DNA of 64,000 nt from an uncultured Roseburia sp. (GCA_947647505.1 CANSKO010000003.1:62001-126000), one strand, 5' to 3'; shown: positions 1 through 9,075, numbered from the stretch's first letter. Numbers and translations are program-made. Notes: generated by a model not told the origin, from the sequence alone.

Positions 1-2
1 CG

Positions 3-3000
3 CCGGAGCATGGGCCGTATACGATGGGAAATGTATATGAACAGGTTCTGATCTGGCAGTTGTATGAAGATGCTGCAACGGCGGCGGAGCTTTTGGGCGT
101 GGATGCGACGCTTGCGGCAAACTGGAAAAAGAATCAGAGCAGACTGGCGCCGATTGAGATCGGAGACAGCGGACAGCTCAAGGAATGGTTTCATGAGACG
201 ACGCTTGGAAGCGTAGGCGCAAAAGGACATCGCCATATGTCGCATTTGCTTGGGATGTTCCCGGGCGACCTTGTTTCTGTAGAAAATGAGAGCTATATGG
301 ATGCGGCCATCATGTGTCTGGAAGATCGTGGATATACGAGTACCGGATGGGGTATGGGACAGAGGATCAATTCATGGGCAAGAACCGGAAGGGGCAATAC
401 GGCGCATCTTCTGATTCAGAACCTGTTCCGCGACGGCATTTATCCCAATCTCTGGGATGCGCATGCGCCGTTCCAGATTGACGGTAATTTCGGTTATACG
501 GCCGGCGTCAATGAGATGCTGATGCAGAGCAACGTGGGATATATCAACATTCTTCCATCGCTTCCGGATGTCTGGGCGTCTGGTTCCGTAAATGGCATTA
601 TAACGAGAGGGAACTTTGAGCTTGACATGGAATGGGCGGAAGGAAAGGTGACGAATATCAGCCTTCTTTCCAACAACGGCGGAGAATGCGTCGTGCAGGC
701 GGCCGGAATCAAAGCAGACGCCGTAACGGTAAAAGATTCCAAAGGCGCTGCGGTAAGCGTAACGAAGCATGCAGAGAAAGAGCGGATTACGTTTGCGACG
801 ACAAAAGGCGAGACGTATACGATTGAAGGATTCGGAGAAGCGGAAGAAAAAGAAGAACGCCCCAACGCTCCAACCAATGTAAAAGCAGAAGAAGGCGATG
901 CGGCTGTAACCATTACATGGAATGCCGTGCCGGAAGCGGATTCTTATAACGTATATCGCAGAATCGGCGCAGATTATGTGAAGATCAATGGAAATGCAGT
1001 AATGAAATCTCCGTATATGGACGCGGATGGCGTCGGTCTTGACGAGGCGGCGAAATACCGCGTCACGGCAGTGAGAAACGGAGTGGAAAGCAAGCAGTCC
1101 AATATTGCGACGGCAGATCGCTCCAAGCTGGACCGTTCCATTACAATCACGTATGACTCGGAAAAAGAAGTAGTTGGATCGCTTCCGGTGGATGCGACGG
1201 CAAAGAGCGGAACGACGGTTACGCTTGCGGAATGCGATGCAGTGTTGTCCGGTTATCAGTTTGTGGGCTGGAGCGACGGCAAGAGAACGTACGCAGGAGG
1301 GAGCGAATATGTCGCGCCTTATCGGAATATTACGTTGACGGCAGTCTGGGAGCCGGCGGTCGGATGGGTGAAGCTTCTCAAAAATAAATGGTCGGCGGTT
1401 GCCGGCAGTGAAGAGGGCAAAGGAAACGATGGTCCTGCGTCTGCGGCAATTGACGATGATGAGGGCACGAAATGGCACAGCAATTATTCAGGCGCAAGCG
1501 ACAAGCAGCCCGTAATCGGTGAAACGGGAGAGAGAAACGAGTTTACCATAGATTTTGGGGAAACAGTTTCCATCGGCAGATTTGAGTATGTGCCGCAGGC
1601 ATCGGCTGTAAACGGGACAATCACCGGATATCAGCTTTATTACAGCGAAACGGAAGACGGCGATGATTTTAAGCTGATTGAAAAAGGGACCTGGGCGAAC
1701 AACAAAGAGAAAAAGACAGTGGAATTCAGCGGCTCGATTTCCATGCGCAGAATTCAGCTGCGCGCCACAGCGACAGCGGGAAATCCAAATAACAAATATA
1801 TTCATGCCGCAGAATTCAATGTATACAGCATGAACGAGGATGAATCCGTCGTGATGCCGGAAGAGGTGGTCGTAGACGAGACCATGACTTTGATACAGGG
1901 AGAAAGCAGGCAGCTTCAGGCATCCGTACTGCCGGTTGAAGCGACGTATCAGGAGCTGACGTATGAAAGCTCCGACCGTCAGATTGCAACTGTTTCGGAG
2001 GACGGCGTCGTTACGGCAAGCGCGTATAAGACGGGAATGGCTGAGATTACGGTTACTGCAATTGGAGGAAAATCGTCAGTCTGCGCCGTTACGGTTGCGC
2101 AGGCGGACTATGTGCCGGTAGAAAGCATTGAACTGAACAGAACAAGCCTTTCTATGAAGCCGGGAGACACGATTACGCTGGAGGCGGTTGTAAAACCGGA
2201 TACAGCGACGAATCAGACCGTAAAATGGGAGACGGAAAACGCTTCCATAGCGAATGTTTCCAGTGGTCAGGTAACGGCTGTGAGAGTTGGAGTTACGACG
2301 ATTACGGCAACAGCGTTTGGCGGCCAGAAAGCCAGCTGCGTTGTTCGGGTTTCGGAAGGCGGGCAGATCAATGCTGACGAGCTGATCCGTCAGGTAAATG
2401 AAGCGAAAAAGATTGATACGAGCATCTATTCAGGCGAGGCCAAAGTGAAGTTTGAAGCTGCATTGCAGCACGCCATTGATACGATGAAGGATATGGAAGC
2501 GACGCAGGCTGAGATAGACGAAGCGCTGCGTCAGCTGAAAGAGGCGCAGAAGCAGATGGAAGATTCCGTAGCGCCTCCCGTGACGCCGGAGACGCCGGAT
2601 CAGCCGGGACCCGGGCCTGAGAAGCCGGGCGGTACGCCGGATCCGGGCACGCCAGATCCGGGCACGCCGGCTCCAGGTACGCCGGACGTTCCGCAGATAC
2701 AGCCGACATTTGAAGTTGGCGATCTGAAATACAGAGTAATCAGCGCGGATGCAGCAAACGCTTCTGCGGCAGTGGCAGGGTTTAGCAGCGCCGGAGCGAA
2801 GAAAACAAAGGTTGTGATTTCTCCGACCGTAGCAGGGCAGGGCATTACGTTTAAGGTAACGGCGATTGACGCGAAGGCGTTTGAGAAGAATAAGAAGCTG
2901 AAGTCTGTTACAATTGGCAGCAATGTGACGACGATTGGAGGAAGCGCGTTTGCAAAATGCTCCAAACTTTCGAGCATTCGCTTTATGGGATTGAAAGCGC

Positions 3001-3146
3001 CTAAGATTGGAAGCGGCGCGTTCAAGGGAATCAAGTCCAAATGCAAGGTATACTATCCGAAGAAAATGAAAAAGAAGGATTTGAATGCTTTGAAAAAGGG
3101 CATGAAGACCGGAAAAGCGAAAAAAGTAGTTTACAAAAAGAAATAG
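3..3146 (+). CDS. GH95 alpha-L-fucosidase, multidomain, 5' truncated by window edge
   Basis: The reading frame is open to the left edge (PEHGPYT precedes the first ATG at 24), so only the C-terminal part is present. Numbering from that ATG, residues 1-270 are the end of a GH95 (alpha/alpha)6 catalytic domain. They include HRHMSHLLGMFPGD, WARTGRGNTAH and QIDGNFGYTAG; D153 of the last motif corresponds to the conserved catalytic-site Asp. There follow a fibronectin-III-like domain (about 280-370), an InlB/Listeria-Bacteroides repeat ending in LTAVWEP (about 373-443), an F5/8-type-C carbohydrate-binding domain (about 445-610), two BIG2 Ig-like domains (about 618-790), a FIVAR-like helical hairpin (about 795-850), a Pro/Gly/Thr linker, and a BspA-like leucine-rich segment ending in a Lys-rich tail. 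No LPXTG motif is visible. Inferred role: removal of terminal fucose from host or plant glycans outside the cell. A strong terminator follows. Confidence 0.9.
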   Translation, partial: PEHGPYTMGNVYEQVLIWQLYEDAATAAELLGVDATLAANWKKNQSRLAPIEIGDSGQLKEWFHETTLGSVGAKGHRHMSHLLGMFPGDLVSVENESYMDAAIMCLEDRGYTSTGWGMGQRINSWARTGRGNTAHLLIQNLFRDGIYPNLWDAHAPFQIDGNFGYTAGVNEMLMQSNVGYINILPSLPDVWASGSVNGIITRGNFELDMEWAEGKVTNISLLSNNGGECVVQAAGIKADAVTVKDSKGAAVSVTKHAEKERITFATTKGETYTIEGFGEAEEKEERPNAPTNVKAEEGDAAVTITWNAVPEADSYNVYRRIGADYVKINGNAVMKSPYMDADGVGLDEAAKYRVTAVRNGVESKQSNIATADRSKLDRSITITYDSEKEVVGSLPVDATAKSGTTVTLAECDAVLSGYQFVGWSDGKRTYAGGSEYVAPYRNITLTAVWEPAVGWVKLLKNKWSAVAGSEEGKGNDGPASAAIDDDEGTKWHSNYSGASDKQPVIGETGERNEFTIDFGETVSIGRFEYVPQASAVNGTITGYQLYYSETEDGDDFKLIEKGTWANNKEKKTVEFSGSISMRRIQLRATATAGNPNNKYIHAAEFNVYSMNEDESVVMPEEVVVDETMTLIQGESRQLQASVLPVEATYQELTYESSDRQIATVSEDGVVTASAYKTGMAEITVTAIGGKSSVCAVTVAQADYVPVESIELNRTSLSMKPGDTITLEAVVKPDTATNQTVKWETENASIANVSSGQVTAVRVGVTTITATAFGGQKASCVVRVSEGGQINADELIRQVNEAKKIDTSIYSGEAKVKFEAALQHAIDTMKDMEATQAEIDEALRQLKEAQKQMEDSVAPPVTPETPDQPGPGPEKPGGTPDPGTPDPGTPAPGTPDVPQIQPTFEVGDLKYRVISADAANASAAVAGFSSAGAKKTKVVISPTVAGQGITFKVTAIDAKAFEKNKKLKSVTIGSNVTTIGGSAFAKCSKLSSIRFMGLKAPKIGSGAFKGIKSKCKVYYPKKMKKKDLNALKKGMKTGKAKKVVYKKK
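2631..2690 (+). repeat. 15-bp tandem repeat encoding a Gly-Thr-Pro-Asp-Pro linker
   Basis: Four consecutive 15-bp units (GGTACGCCGGATCCG and close variants) encode a GTPDP-type linker between the FIVAR-like region and the LRR-like C-terminus of the fucosidase. The linker probably spaces the C-terminal adhesion or wall-binding module from the catalytic part. The units are degenerate, so they look old rather than newly expanded. Confidence 0.85.
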
Positions 3147-3153
3147 GGATGGC

Positions 3154-3193
3154 AAAGACGGCATCGGATGTGAATCCGGCGCCGTCTTTTTTT
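3154..3193 (+). terminator. Rho-independent terminator after the GH95 gene
   Basis: AAAGACGGC pairs with GCCGTCTTT, with an inner CGGAT/ATCCG stem, and a run of seven T follows. It starts 7 bp after the stop codon. Confidence 0.9.
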
Positions 3194-3254
3194 AGAAAGA
3201 AATCGAAGAACGCTTCATACAATAGCAGTAAAGAAAAAGGACAGAAGGAGACGT

Positions 3255-4127
3255 ATGGAGACGGGAGTCATAGCAAAGCCATCCGTATGGCTTTACAGGG
3301 AAAACAGCAGCGAGAGAACGGACGAATTGCTTATGGGATGGGCAGTCGGAATTTTAAAAGAAAAAGAGGGATGGCTGGAAGTCGTGACGCACTATGGCTA
3401 TACCGGCTGGCTGCAAAAAGAAGCAGTCCGCCTTTGTGAGAAAGAAGCGTTGCGGGAAAGGGAAGAAAACGGGCAGACGATCCAGGTCAGCAAAATGCAT
3501 GCAGACGTCATGGAGGCGCCCTGCGTGCGCGCCCCGATTCTGCGGACGCTGCAACGGGGAAGTCTGCTTACGCTGTTGAAAGAGCGGGAAAACGGATATG
3601 TCAAAGTGAAGCTCTCCGATCGGACAGAGGGCTATATACCGGCGTTATCCTATGTGCGTAGAAGGGACAGCGACGCATATTTGTATAAGGGCATGCCGCC
3701 GCGGTATTTTCTGCGGCAGGATTTGCATCAAAGCTGCAAAGGAGAGGAAACGTTTCGCCAGCAAATCATTTCCTGTGCCTGTCAGTATCTGGGAACGCCG
3801 TACCGGTGGGGCGGAAAATCAGCAGAGGGCATCGACTGTTCCGGACTGACCTTTCTGTGCTACAGGATGGCAGGGCTTTTGATCTGGCGGGACGCGGCCA
3901 TTCATCCGGATTATCCCGTGAAAAAGATCGCGATGGAGGCGGCAAAACCGGGAGACCTTTTGTATTTTCCGGGACACGTTGCCATATATCTTGGCGACGG
4001 ATCGTATCTGCATGCGACCGCTCATGAAAAGAGCTACGGATGCGTAAGAAACAGCCTGCGAAAAAATGCCGCGGATTATCGGGAGGATCTGGCGGAATCA
4101 CTTCTTTGGGCGGGCAGCGTCTGGTAG
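3255..4127 (+). CDS. NlpC/P60 family peptidoglycan hydrolase with SH3-like domains
   Basis: This 290-residue protein has two SH3b-like repeats in its N-terminal half and a C-terminal NlpC/P60 cysteine peptidase. The signature YLGTPYRWGG...GIDCSG places the nucleophile at C195. PGHVAIY gives H241 and YLHAT gives the third polar residue, H253. Family members cut gamma-D-glutamyl-meso-diaminopimelate or related bonds in wall peptides. No signal peptide is visible at the N-terminus, so a cytosolic role in recycling imported muropeptides (YkfC-like) is plausible. This fits the gene immediately downstream, an M19 dipeptidase 10 bp away. The start at 3255 follows an AAGGAG-type site. Confidence 0.88.
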   Translation: METGVIAKPSVWLYRENSSERTDELLMGWAVGILKEKEGWLEVVTHYGYTGWLQKEAVRLCEKEALREREENGQTIQVSKMHADVMEAPCVRAPILRTLQRGSLLTLLKERENGYVKVKLSDRTEGYIPALSYVRRRDSDAYLYKGMPPRYFLRQDLHQSCKGEETFRQQIISCACQYLGTPYRWGGKSAEGIDCSGLTFLCYRMAGLLIWRDAAIHPDYPVKKIAMEAAKPGDLLYFPGHVAIYLGDGSYLHATAHEKSYGCVRNSLRKNAADYREDLAESLLWAGSVW

Positions 4128-4137
4128 GGGGCGCATC

Positions 4138-5076
4138 ATGTACGCGGCGGATCTGCATTGTGATACGATTTCAGCGCTTTATTACAGAAGAAAGCGGGGA
4201 GGGCGGGAAGCGCTTCGCTCCTCGCATTTAAACGTCAGTCTGGATAAAATGCAGCAGGGCGGATATGTGTTGCAGAATTTTGCCATTTTCACGGATATTC
4301 AAAAAGAAGAGAATCCCTATCTTGTCGCGAAAGAGCAGATTGCGCTGTTTCAGGAAGAGATGCGCCGCAATTCCGACAAAATTCGACAGGCAAAAACGGC
4401 GGAAGAAATCAGAAAAAACAGAGAGGAGGGACTGCTGTCCGCGATCCTTACGCTGGAAGAGGGAGAAATTCTGGAAGGAAGCCTGGAAAAACTGGAGGAA
4501 TTTTATGACGAAGGCGTTCGCATGATGACGCTGACCTGGAATTATGAAAATTCCCTTGCAAAAAAGAGCGGCCTGACGGAAAAAGGAATTGCCTTTTTGC
4601 AGCGGATGGAAGCGCTTGGCATTCTGCCCGACGTATCGCATCTGCCGGACGGATGCTTTTCGGACGTTTGCCGCTTTAGCAGAGGACCGCTTGTGGCAAG
4701 TCACTCCAATGCCAGAGCGCTGTGCGGACACAGGCGAAATCTTACGGATGCCATGATACGAAACATCGCGGAGCGCGGCGGCGTAATCGGCGTTAATTAT
4801 TACGGGCTGTTTCTGGAAGAGCCGGGTCGAAGCGGAAAGAGCGTAAGCCGCGTGGAGCGTATTGCGGAGCATATTTTGCATATGATGCAGGTAGGAGGCG
4901 TCGCCTGCGTGGGACTCGGGTCGGATTTTGACGGATTTTGCGGGGAGTCAGAACTGGAAGACTGCGCAAAGCTTCCGCTTTTGGAAGCCAGGCTGCAAAA
5001 AAAGGGATTGCGGGAAGCGGAAATAGAAGCTGTTTTTTCGGGAAACGTTCTGCGTCTGTATCAAAACGTATTTTAG
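4138..5076 (+). CDS. Membrane dipeptidase (renal dipeptidase, peptidase M19)
   Basis: This 312-residue zinc dipeptidase belongs to the amidohydrolase-like M19 family. It opens with the metal motif DLHCDT (HxD). It also has DVSHL, the SHSNA block, GVIGVNYY and the C-terminal VGLGSDFDG. ATG 4138 was chosen because GGGGG sits just upstream and the protein begins directly at the conserved DLHCDT strand. The longer in-frame start at 4066 would overlap the NlpC gene by about 60 bp. Known M19 enzymes hydrolyse dipeptides, including some with D-residues. Paired with the NlpC/P60 gene, it probably finishes degradation of wall-derived peptides. Confidence 0.88.
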   Translation: MYAADLHCDTISALYYRRKRGGREALRSSHLNVSLDKMQQGGYVLQNFAIFTDIQKEENPYLVAKEQIALFQEEMRRNSDKIRQAKTAEEIRKNREEGLLSAILTLEEGEILEGSLEKLEEFYDEGVRMMTLTWNYENSLAKKSGLTEKGIAFLQRMEALGILPDVSHLPDGCFSDVCRFSRGPLVASHSNARALCGHRRNLTDAMIRNIAERGGVIGVNYYGLFLEEPGRSGKSVSRVERIAEHILHMMQVGGVACVGLGSDFDGFCGESELEDCAKLPLLEARLQKKGLREAEIEAVFSGNVLRLYQNVF

Positions 5077-5168
5077 CGCATATGAAAAGGGCAGAGCCTG
5101 ACCTTTGGAAATCCTCTCCGGCGCGCCGTCTGCTGCGCCGGACTGGTAAGCGCGTGAAAAGGTAAAAT

Positions 5169-5197
5169 TTGACTACGTTCGAGGGATTTACTATAAT
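5169..5197 (+). promoter_or_regulatory. Sigma-A type promoter for the flippase gene
   Basis: TTGACT and TATAAT are separated by exactly 17 bp, about 50 bp upstream of the ATG at 5249. A GC-rich inverted repeat (TCCGGCGC/GCGCCGGA, around 5120-5143) lies just upstream and may end the preceding transcript, but it has no T-run. Confidence 0.8.
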
Positions 5198-5248
5198 ATT
5201 AGCAGATAAAATACACAAAAACCGCAGACAGAAAAAGCGAGGTCATAC

Positions 5249-6877
5249 ATGGCTACGAAAAGCAAAAGAAATAATTACCTCAAGCAGGCCGGAATATTAG
5301 CCGCTGCAGGCATTATATGCCGGATTATCGGCATTTTATACAGAAGTCCGCTTACAGGCATTATCGGCGACGAAGGGAATGGATATTATACATCCGCATA
5401 TAATATCTATACGATTATACTGCTGATTTCTTCTTACAGCATTCCATCGGCCATTTCTAAAATTATTGCGTCGAAGCTGGCGTTAAAGGAATATCGCAAT
5501 GCGCACAGGATTTTTCACTGCGCGCTGATTTACGTCTGTCTGATTGGCGGGGCGGCAAGCCTGTTTACTTTTTTTGGCGCCGGTTTGTTTCTGGAAGGGG
5601 AGGCGGCGATCGTGCTGAAGGTCTTTTCGCCAACGATTTTCCTTTCCGGCTTTGCGGGCGTTCTGCGGGGCTATTTTCAGGCGCACGGCTCTATGGTTCA
5701 GACTTCTTTTTCTCAGATTGCGGAACAGATTTTAAACGCCGTAATCAGCATATGCGCAGCGCGAGCGCTGATTGATATGGCGGTGGGAGAAAGCAGTACG
5801 ACACAGGCGATTTATGGCGCGGCGGGCAGCGCGCTTGGCACGGGAAGCGGCGTTGCCATAGCGCTTTTGTTTATGTTGTTTGTCTATGTAATTAACCGAA
5901 CGATGATACATGAAAGAATTGAACGGGACAGGCATCGCTATGTGGACGGATACGGAGATATTCTGCGCGGCATGCTTGGCACGGTGACGCCGATTCTTTT
6001 AAGCACGTTTATTTATAATTTCAGCACGTCATTCAATCAGACGGTATACTCCAAAGTCATGGTTTACGCAAGAGATCTCAGCGTGGCGCAGACGGCGACC
6101 GCGTATGGCGTATTTGCCGGCAAAGCGATGGTAATTATCAATATTCCGATCGCGCTTGCGGCGTCCCTGTCCTCGACGATGATTCCGACCATATCCAGAA
6201 GCAGCGCGCTGGGCGACCGTGCGGCGACGCGCAAAAAAGCGGAAACGGCAATGTGGATGACGATGCTGATTGCGATGCCGGCGGCAGTCGGGCTTGGCGC
6301 GCTGTCAAAGCCAATTATGCAGCTGTTGTTTCCACAGCCGGATTCTCTGGAGCTTGCGGTAGAACTTTTATCGATGATCGCGGTAACGGTCGTGTTTTAT
6401 TCGCTGTCCACGCTGACAAACGGGATTTTGCAGGGGATCGGGAGAGTAAACCTTCCTGTGCGCAATGCGGCGATTGCGCTTTTCGTACAGACGGCAGTTC
6501 TGATTGGACTGCTCTGGTTTACGGAGCTGGATTTGTATGCGCTTGTCATCTGTCTGATCGTGTATTCGTTTCTGATGTGCGTATTAAACAGCATTTCCAT
6601 CCGCCGCTGCATTGGCGTAAAAGAGGATTTTAAAAAGCTGTTTCTGCTGCCCGGGCTGGCGTCGCTTCTGATGGGGCTGTGCGGCAGAGGCGTCTACGAA
6701 GGGCTTTCCATGCTGTCAGACAGCAATGCGCTCTGCCTGATTCCATCGATTGCGCTTGCCATGACGGTTTATGCCGTTGCAGTATTGAAAATGGGCGTTG
6801 TAACGGAGGAACAGCTTGCGGATTTTCCGAAAGGGGATCTGCTGATAAAGATTGCAAAAAAGATTCACATTTTCTAA
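5249..6877 (+). CDS. SpoVB/MurJ-like oligosaccharidyl-lipid flippase (MOP superfamily)
   Basis: This 542-residue polytopic membrane protein has about 14 hydrophobic segments. The N-terminus reads KQAGILAAAGIICRIIGILYRSPL, written here as separate blocks KQAGILAAAG and IICRIIGILYRSPL. The following GDEGNGYYTSAYNIY is typical of the SpoVB/polysaccharide-biosynthesis branch of the MATE-like flippases. These proteins move lipid-linked wall precursors across the membrane; SpoVB acts in spore cortex formation and relatives act as vegetative lipid II flippases. It has its own promoter and stands alone between the peptidase pair and sua5. Which role applies cannot be told from sequence. Confidence 0.85.
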   Translation: MATKSKRNNYLKQAGILAAAGIICRIIGILYRSPLTGIIGDEGNGYYTSAYNIYTIILLISSYSIPSAISKIIASKLALKEYRNAHRIFHCALIYVCLIGGAASLFTFFGAGLFLEGEAAIVLKVFSPTIFLSGFAGVLRGYFQAHGSMVQTSFSQIAEQILNAVISICAARALIDMAVGESSTTQAIYGAAGSALGTGSGVAIALLFMLFVYVINRTMIHERIERDRHRYVDGYGDILRGMLGTVTPILLSTFIYNFSTSFNQTVYSKVMVYARDLSVAQTATAYGVFAGKAMVIINIPIALAASLSSTMIPTISRSSALGDRAATRKKAETAMWMTMLIAMPAAVGLGALSKPIMQLLFPQPDSLELAVELLSMIAVTVVFYSLSTLTNGILQGIGRVNLPVRNAAIALFVQTAVLIGLLWFTELDLYALVICLIVYSFLMCVLNSISIRRCIGVKEDFKKLFLLPGLASLLMGLCGRGVYEGLSMLSDSNALCLIPSIALAMTVYAVAVLKMGVVTEEQLADFPKGDLLIKIAKKIHIF

Positions 6878-6892
6878 AAATTATGATATATT
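6864..6892 (+). promoter_or_regulatory. Candidate promoter giving a near-leaderless sua5 transcript
   Basis: TTCACA and TATATT are 17 bp apart. The A of the ATG at 6900 is 8 nt after the -10 box, so transcription would begin at or next to the start codon. No Shine-Dalgarno sequence precedes this ATG. The -35 box lies inside the end of the flippase gene. Confidence 0.5.
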
Positions 6893-6899
6893 CTAGTAT

Positions 6900-7982
6900 A
6901 TGGAAACAAAAATATATCAGATAAAAAAAGACGCGGCAGATCATGCGGCGATTGAGGAAGCTGCAAAAGTAATCCGGAATGGAGGGCTTGTTGCTTTTCC
7001 GACGGAAACGGTATATGGACTTGGCGCGGATGCGCAGAATCCGCAGGCCGCAGAGAAGATCTACGCGGCGAAAGGGCGTCCGTCCGACAATCCGCTGATC
7101 GTGCATATTGCGCAAAAGGAAGATCTTTCAAAGGCGGCCGGGGAAATTCCAAAAGCGGCTGCGCTGCTGGCGGAAGCGTTTTGGCCGGGGCCGCTGACGA
7201 TGATTTTACGGAAACAAACATCCATACCGAAGGAGACGACGGGAGGTCTGGATACGGTAGCCGTGCGCATGCCGGATCATCCAACGGCGCTTGCGCTGAT
7301 CCGAAGGAGCGGCTGTCTGATTGCGGCGCCAAGCGCAAATGCTTCCGGGCGTCCAAGCCCTACGCTTGCGCGTCATGTGGCAGAGGATTTGAACGGGAAA
7401 ATTCCGATGATACTGGATGGCGGCGAAGTCGGAATCGGAATTGAATCTACGATTGTCGATCTGACAGAGAAAGAGCCGGTGATTTTAAGGCCGGGCTATA
7501 TTACAGGCAGCATGCTGGAAGCAGTGATAGGGCCTGTGAAGCTGGATGCGGGCATTCTCTGCGCGGATGCGTCCGTCCGGCCAAAGGCGCCCGGGATGAA
7601 ATACAGGCACTATGCGCCCCGGGCGGAGATGATCGTGGTAGAAGGCAGGATGGAGCAGGTTGTGGAAAAGATCAATGCGCTTGCAGACGCTATGCGGGCG
7701 CAGAACAGAAAAACAGGCATTATTGGAACAGATGAGACGATTTCGTCCTATCGGGGAGATGTGGCGTTCAGTCTGGGAAGCCGGGCGGATGCGGAAGAAA
7801 TCGCGCGGAGGCTGTACCGGATTTTAAGAGAGCTGGATGAAAGCGGCGTAGATATCATTTATTCCGAAAGCATCGCGGCGCAGGGAATTGGACAGGCTGT
7901 CAGAAACCGTCTGCTGAAGGCAGCCGGTTATCAGACGCTTGCGCCGGATGAAAACAGTGGGGGATGGAAAATTGTATCATAA
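6900..7982 (+). CDS. sua5: L-threonylcarbamoyladenylate synthase (Sua5/YwlC type)
   Basis: This 360-residue enzyme makes threonylcarbamoyl-AMP from Thr, bicarbonate and ATP for the tRNA t6A37 modification. The N-terminal YrdC domain (about residues 10-205) contains GGLVAFPTETVYGLGADA, KGRPSDNPLIVHI and SANASGRPSPT. The C-terminal Sua5 domain (about 230-350) begins after APGMKYRHYAPRA and contains SLGSRADAEEIARRLY and the terminal RNRLLKAA. The length fits the long Sua5 class rather than short TsaC. The start is fixed by alignment of the N-terminus, although no ribosome site is present. It overlaps the next gene by 11 bp and heads the long run into the ATP synthase genes. Confidence 0.93.
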   Translation: METKIYQIKKDAADHAAIEEAAKVIRNGGLVAFPTETVYGLGADAQNPQAAEKIYAAKGRPSDNPLIVHIAQKEDLSKAAGEIPKAAALLAEAFWPGPLTMILRKQTSIPKETTGGLDTVAVRMPDHPTALALIRRSGCLIAAPSANASGRPSPTLARHVAEDLNGKIPMILDGGEVGIGIESTIVDLTEKEPVILRPGYITGSMLEAVIGPVKLDAGILCADASVRPKAPGMKYRHYAPRAEMIVVEGRMEQVVEKINALADAMRAQNRKTGIIGTDETISSYRGDVAFSLGSRADAEEIARRLYRILRELDESGVDIIYSESIAAQGIGQAVRNRLLKAAGYQTLAPDENSGGWKIVS

Positions 7983-8424
7983 AATCATTTTTGTGGCGGA
8001 CAGCGGGACCTGCAGGGAACCGATGGCCGTCGCCATATTAAGGGATATTGGGTTGAAAAGGCCCATAGAGGTTGCAGCGCGGGGCCTGGTTGTGCTGTTT
8101 CCGGAGCCTTTGAACCAGAAAGCGGAAGCGGTTATGATAAGCAACGGGCTTCCGACAGAGGGGTACATGTCAAGCCAGCTTGCGGCGGAGGATATGGATG
8201 CGGATACGCTGGTGCTGACGATGGAGGCAAAGCAGAAGCAGAAAGTGCTGGAACTGTTTGAAACAGCTGTGCCGGAGAACGTGCAGGTGCTGACGGAGTT
8301 TGTGGGAGATGAGCTGGAAATCGTCAATCCGTACGGAGGGACGCTTCAGATCTACGGATTGTGTTATGAAATGCTGCTTGCGTCCATACGCAAGCTGGCG
8401 CACAGGATAGATAAAGGAGAGTAA
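7972..8424 (+). CDS. Low-molecular-weight phosphotyrosine phosphatase-like protein, active-site Cys absent
   Basis: This protein of about 150 residues has the LMW-PTP fold. The N-terminal loop reads [13 protein letters not shown], where active enzymes have V-C-x-G-N-x-C-R-S-P-M. The nucleophilic Cys is replaced by Ala9, while the second Cys (C14) and the phosphate-binding Arg (R15) remain. The general-acid loop, normally DP, reads NPYGG. The rest of the fold is intact, so this is probably a retained non-catalytic binding protein, not a decaying gene. The start is most likely TTG 7972, which has GGGGG 8 nt upstream and begins at the first beta-strand. In-frame starts at 7939 (TTG) and 7948 (ATG) lie inside sua5. 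Confidence 0.8.
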   Translation: MYHKIIFVADSGTCREPMAVAILRDIGLKRPIEVAARGLVVLFPEPLNQKAEAVMISNGLPTEGYMSSQLAAEDMDADTLVLTMEAKQKQKVLELFETAVPENVQVLTEFVGDELEIVNPYGGTLQIYGLCYEMLLASIRKLAHRIDKGE

Positions 8425-8432
8425 GAAGCCAT

Positions 8433-9062
8433 ATGTCGAAAGTAATTGTAATGGAACATCCGTTGATTCAGCATAAAATCGGCTGGATTCGAAGAATTGA
8501 GACAGGATCAAAAGATTTTCGCACGCTGGTCAGTGAAATTGCGATGCTGATGTGCTATGAAGCGACAAGAGATCTGAAACTGTCGGATGTGGAGATTGAA
8601 ACGCCCATGTGCAGGACAACGGTAAAAGAGCTGCGGGGCAAGAAGCTGGCCGTCGTGCCGATTCTGCGCGCGGGGCTTGGCATGGTGGACGGCATGCTGA
8701 CCATGATTCCGGCCGCCAAAGTGGGGCATATCGGCCTGTATCGCGATCCCGCGACAAAAGAGCCGGTGGAATATTACTGTAAGCTGCCGGAGGACTGTTC
8801 CGAACGCGAGGTGTTTGTCGTCGATCCTATGCTTGCGACGGGTGGGTCCGCAGCGGAGGCGATTCAGATGCTGAAGGAGAAGGGCGTAAAAAATATTCGT
8901 TATATGTGCATTATCGCTGCGCCGGAAGGCGTAAAGCGGATGCAGGAGACGCATCCTGACGTAGACGTCTACATTGGCGCTCTGGACGACTGCCTGAATG
9001 AAGATTGCTACATTGTGCCGGGACTGGGGGATGCAGGAGACCGTATTTTTGGCACCCGGTAA
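8433..9062 (+). CDS. upp: Uracil phosphoribosyltransferase
   Basis: This 209-residue enzyme makes UMP from uracil and PRPP in pyrimidine salvage. Visible motifs are [15 protein letters not shown], the PRPP loop [12 protein letters not shown], and the uracil-binding C-terminus [16 protein letters not shown]. Length is standard for the family. It follows the phosphatase-like gene by 8 bp with GGAGAG upstream, and is followed 13 bp later by dCMP deaminase. The two nucleotide enzymes therefore appear co-transcribed. Confidence 0.97.
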   Translation: MSKVIVMEHPLIQHKIGWIRRIETGSKDFRTLVSEIAMLMCYEATRDLKLSDVEIETPMCRTTVKELRGKKLAVVPILRAGLGMVDGMLTMIPAAKVGHIGLYRDPATKEPVEYYCKLPEDCSEREVFVVDPMLATGGSAAEAIQMLKEKGVKNIRYMCIIAAPEGVKRMQETHPDVDVYIGALDDCLNEDCYIVPGLGDAGDRIFGTR

Positions 9063-9075
9063 AAAGGAGGTTGCA

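Noticed and set aside
372-1478. Long minus-strand open frame opposite the GH95 gene
   Set aside because: It mirrors a well-supported coding region, has Arg/His-rich composition and no recognisable motif or ribosome site. The same holds for other long antisense frames, for example 26996-28066 and 40438-41424.
4066-4137. Upstream in-frame ATG for the M19 dipeptidase
   Set aside because: It lies inside the NlpC/P60 gene and adds a non-conserved basic stretch before the DLHCDT motif; ATG 4138 has a ribosome site.
7972-8424. Annotation as an active tyrosine or arginine phosphatase
   Set aside because: Both catalytic residues are substituted, so activity cannot be assumed.
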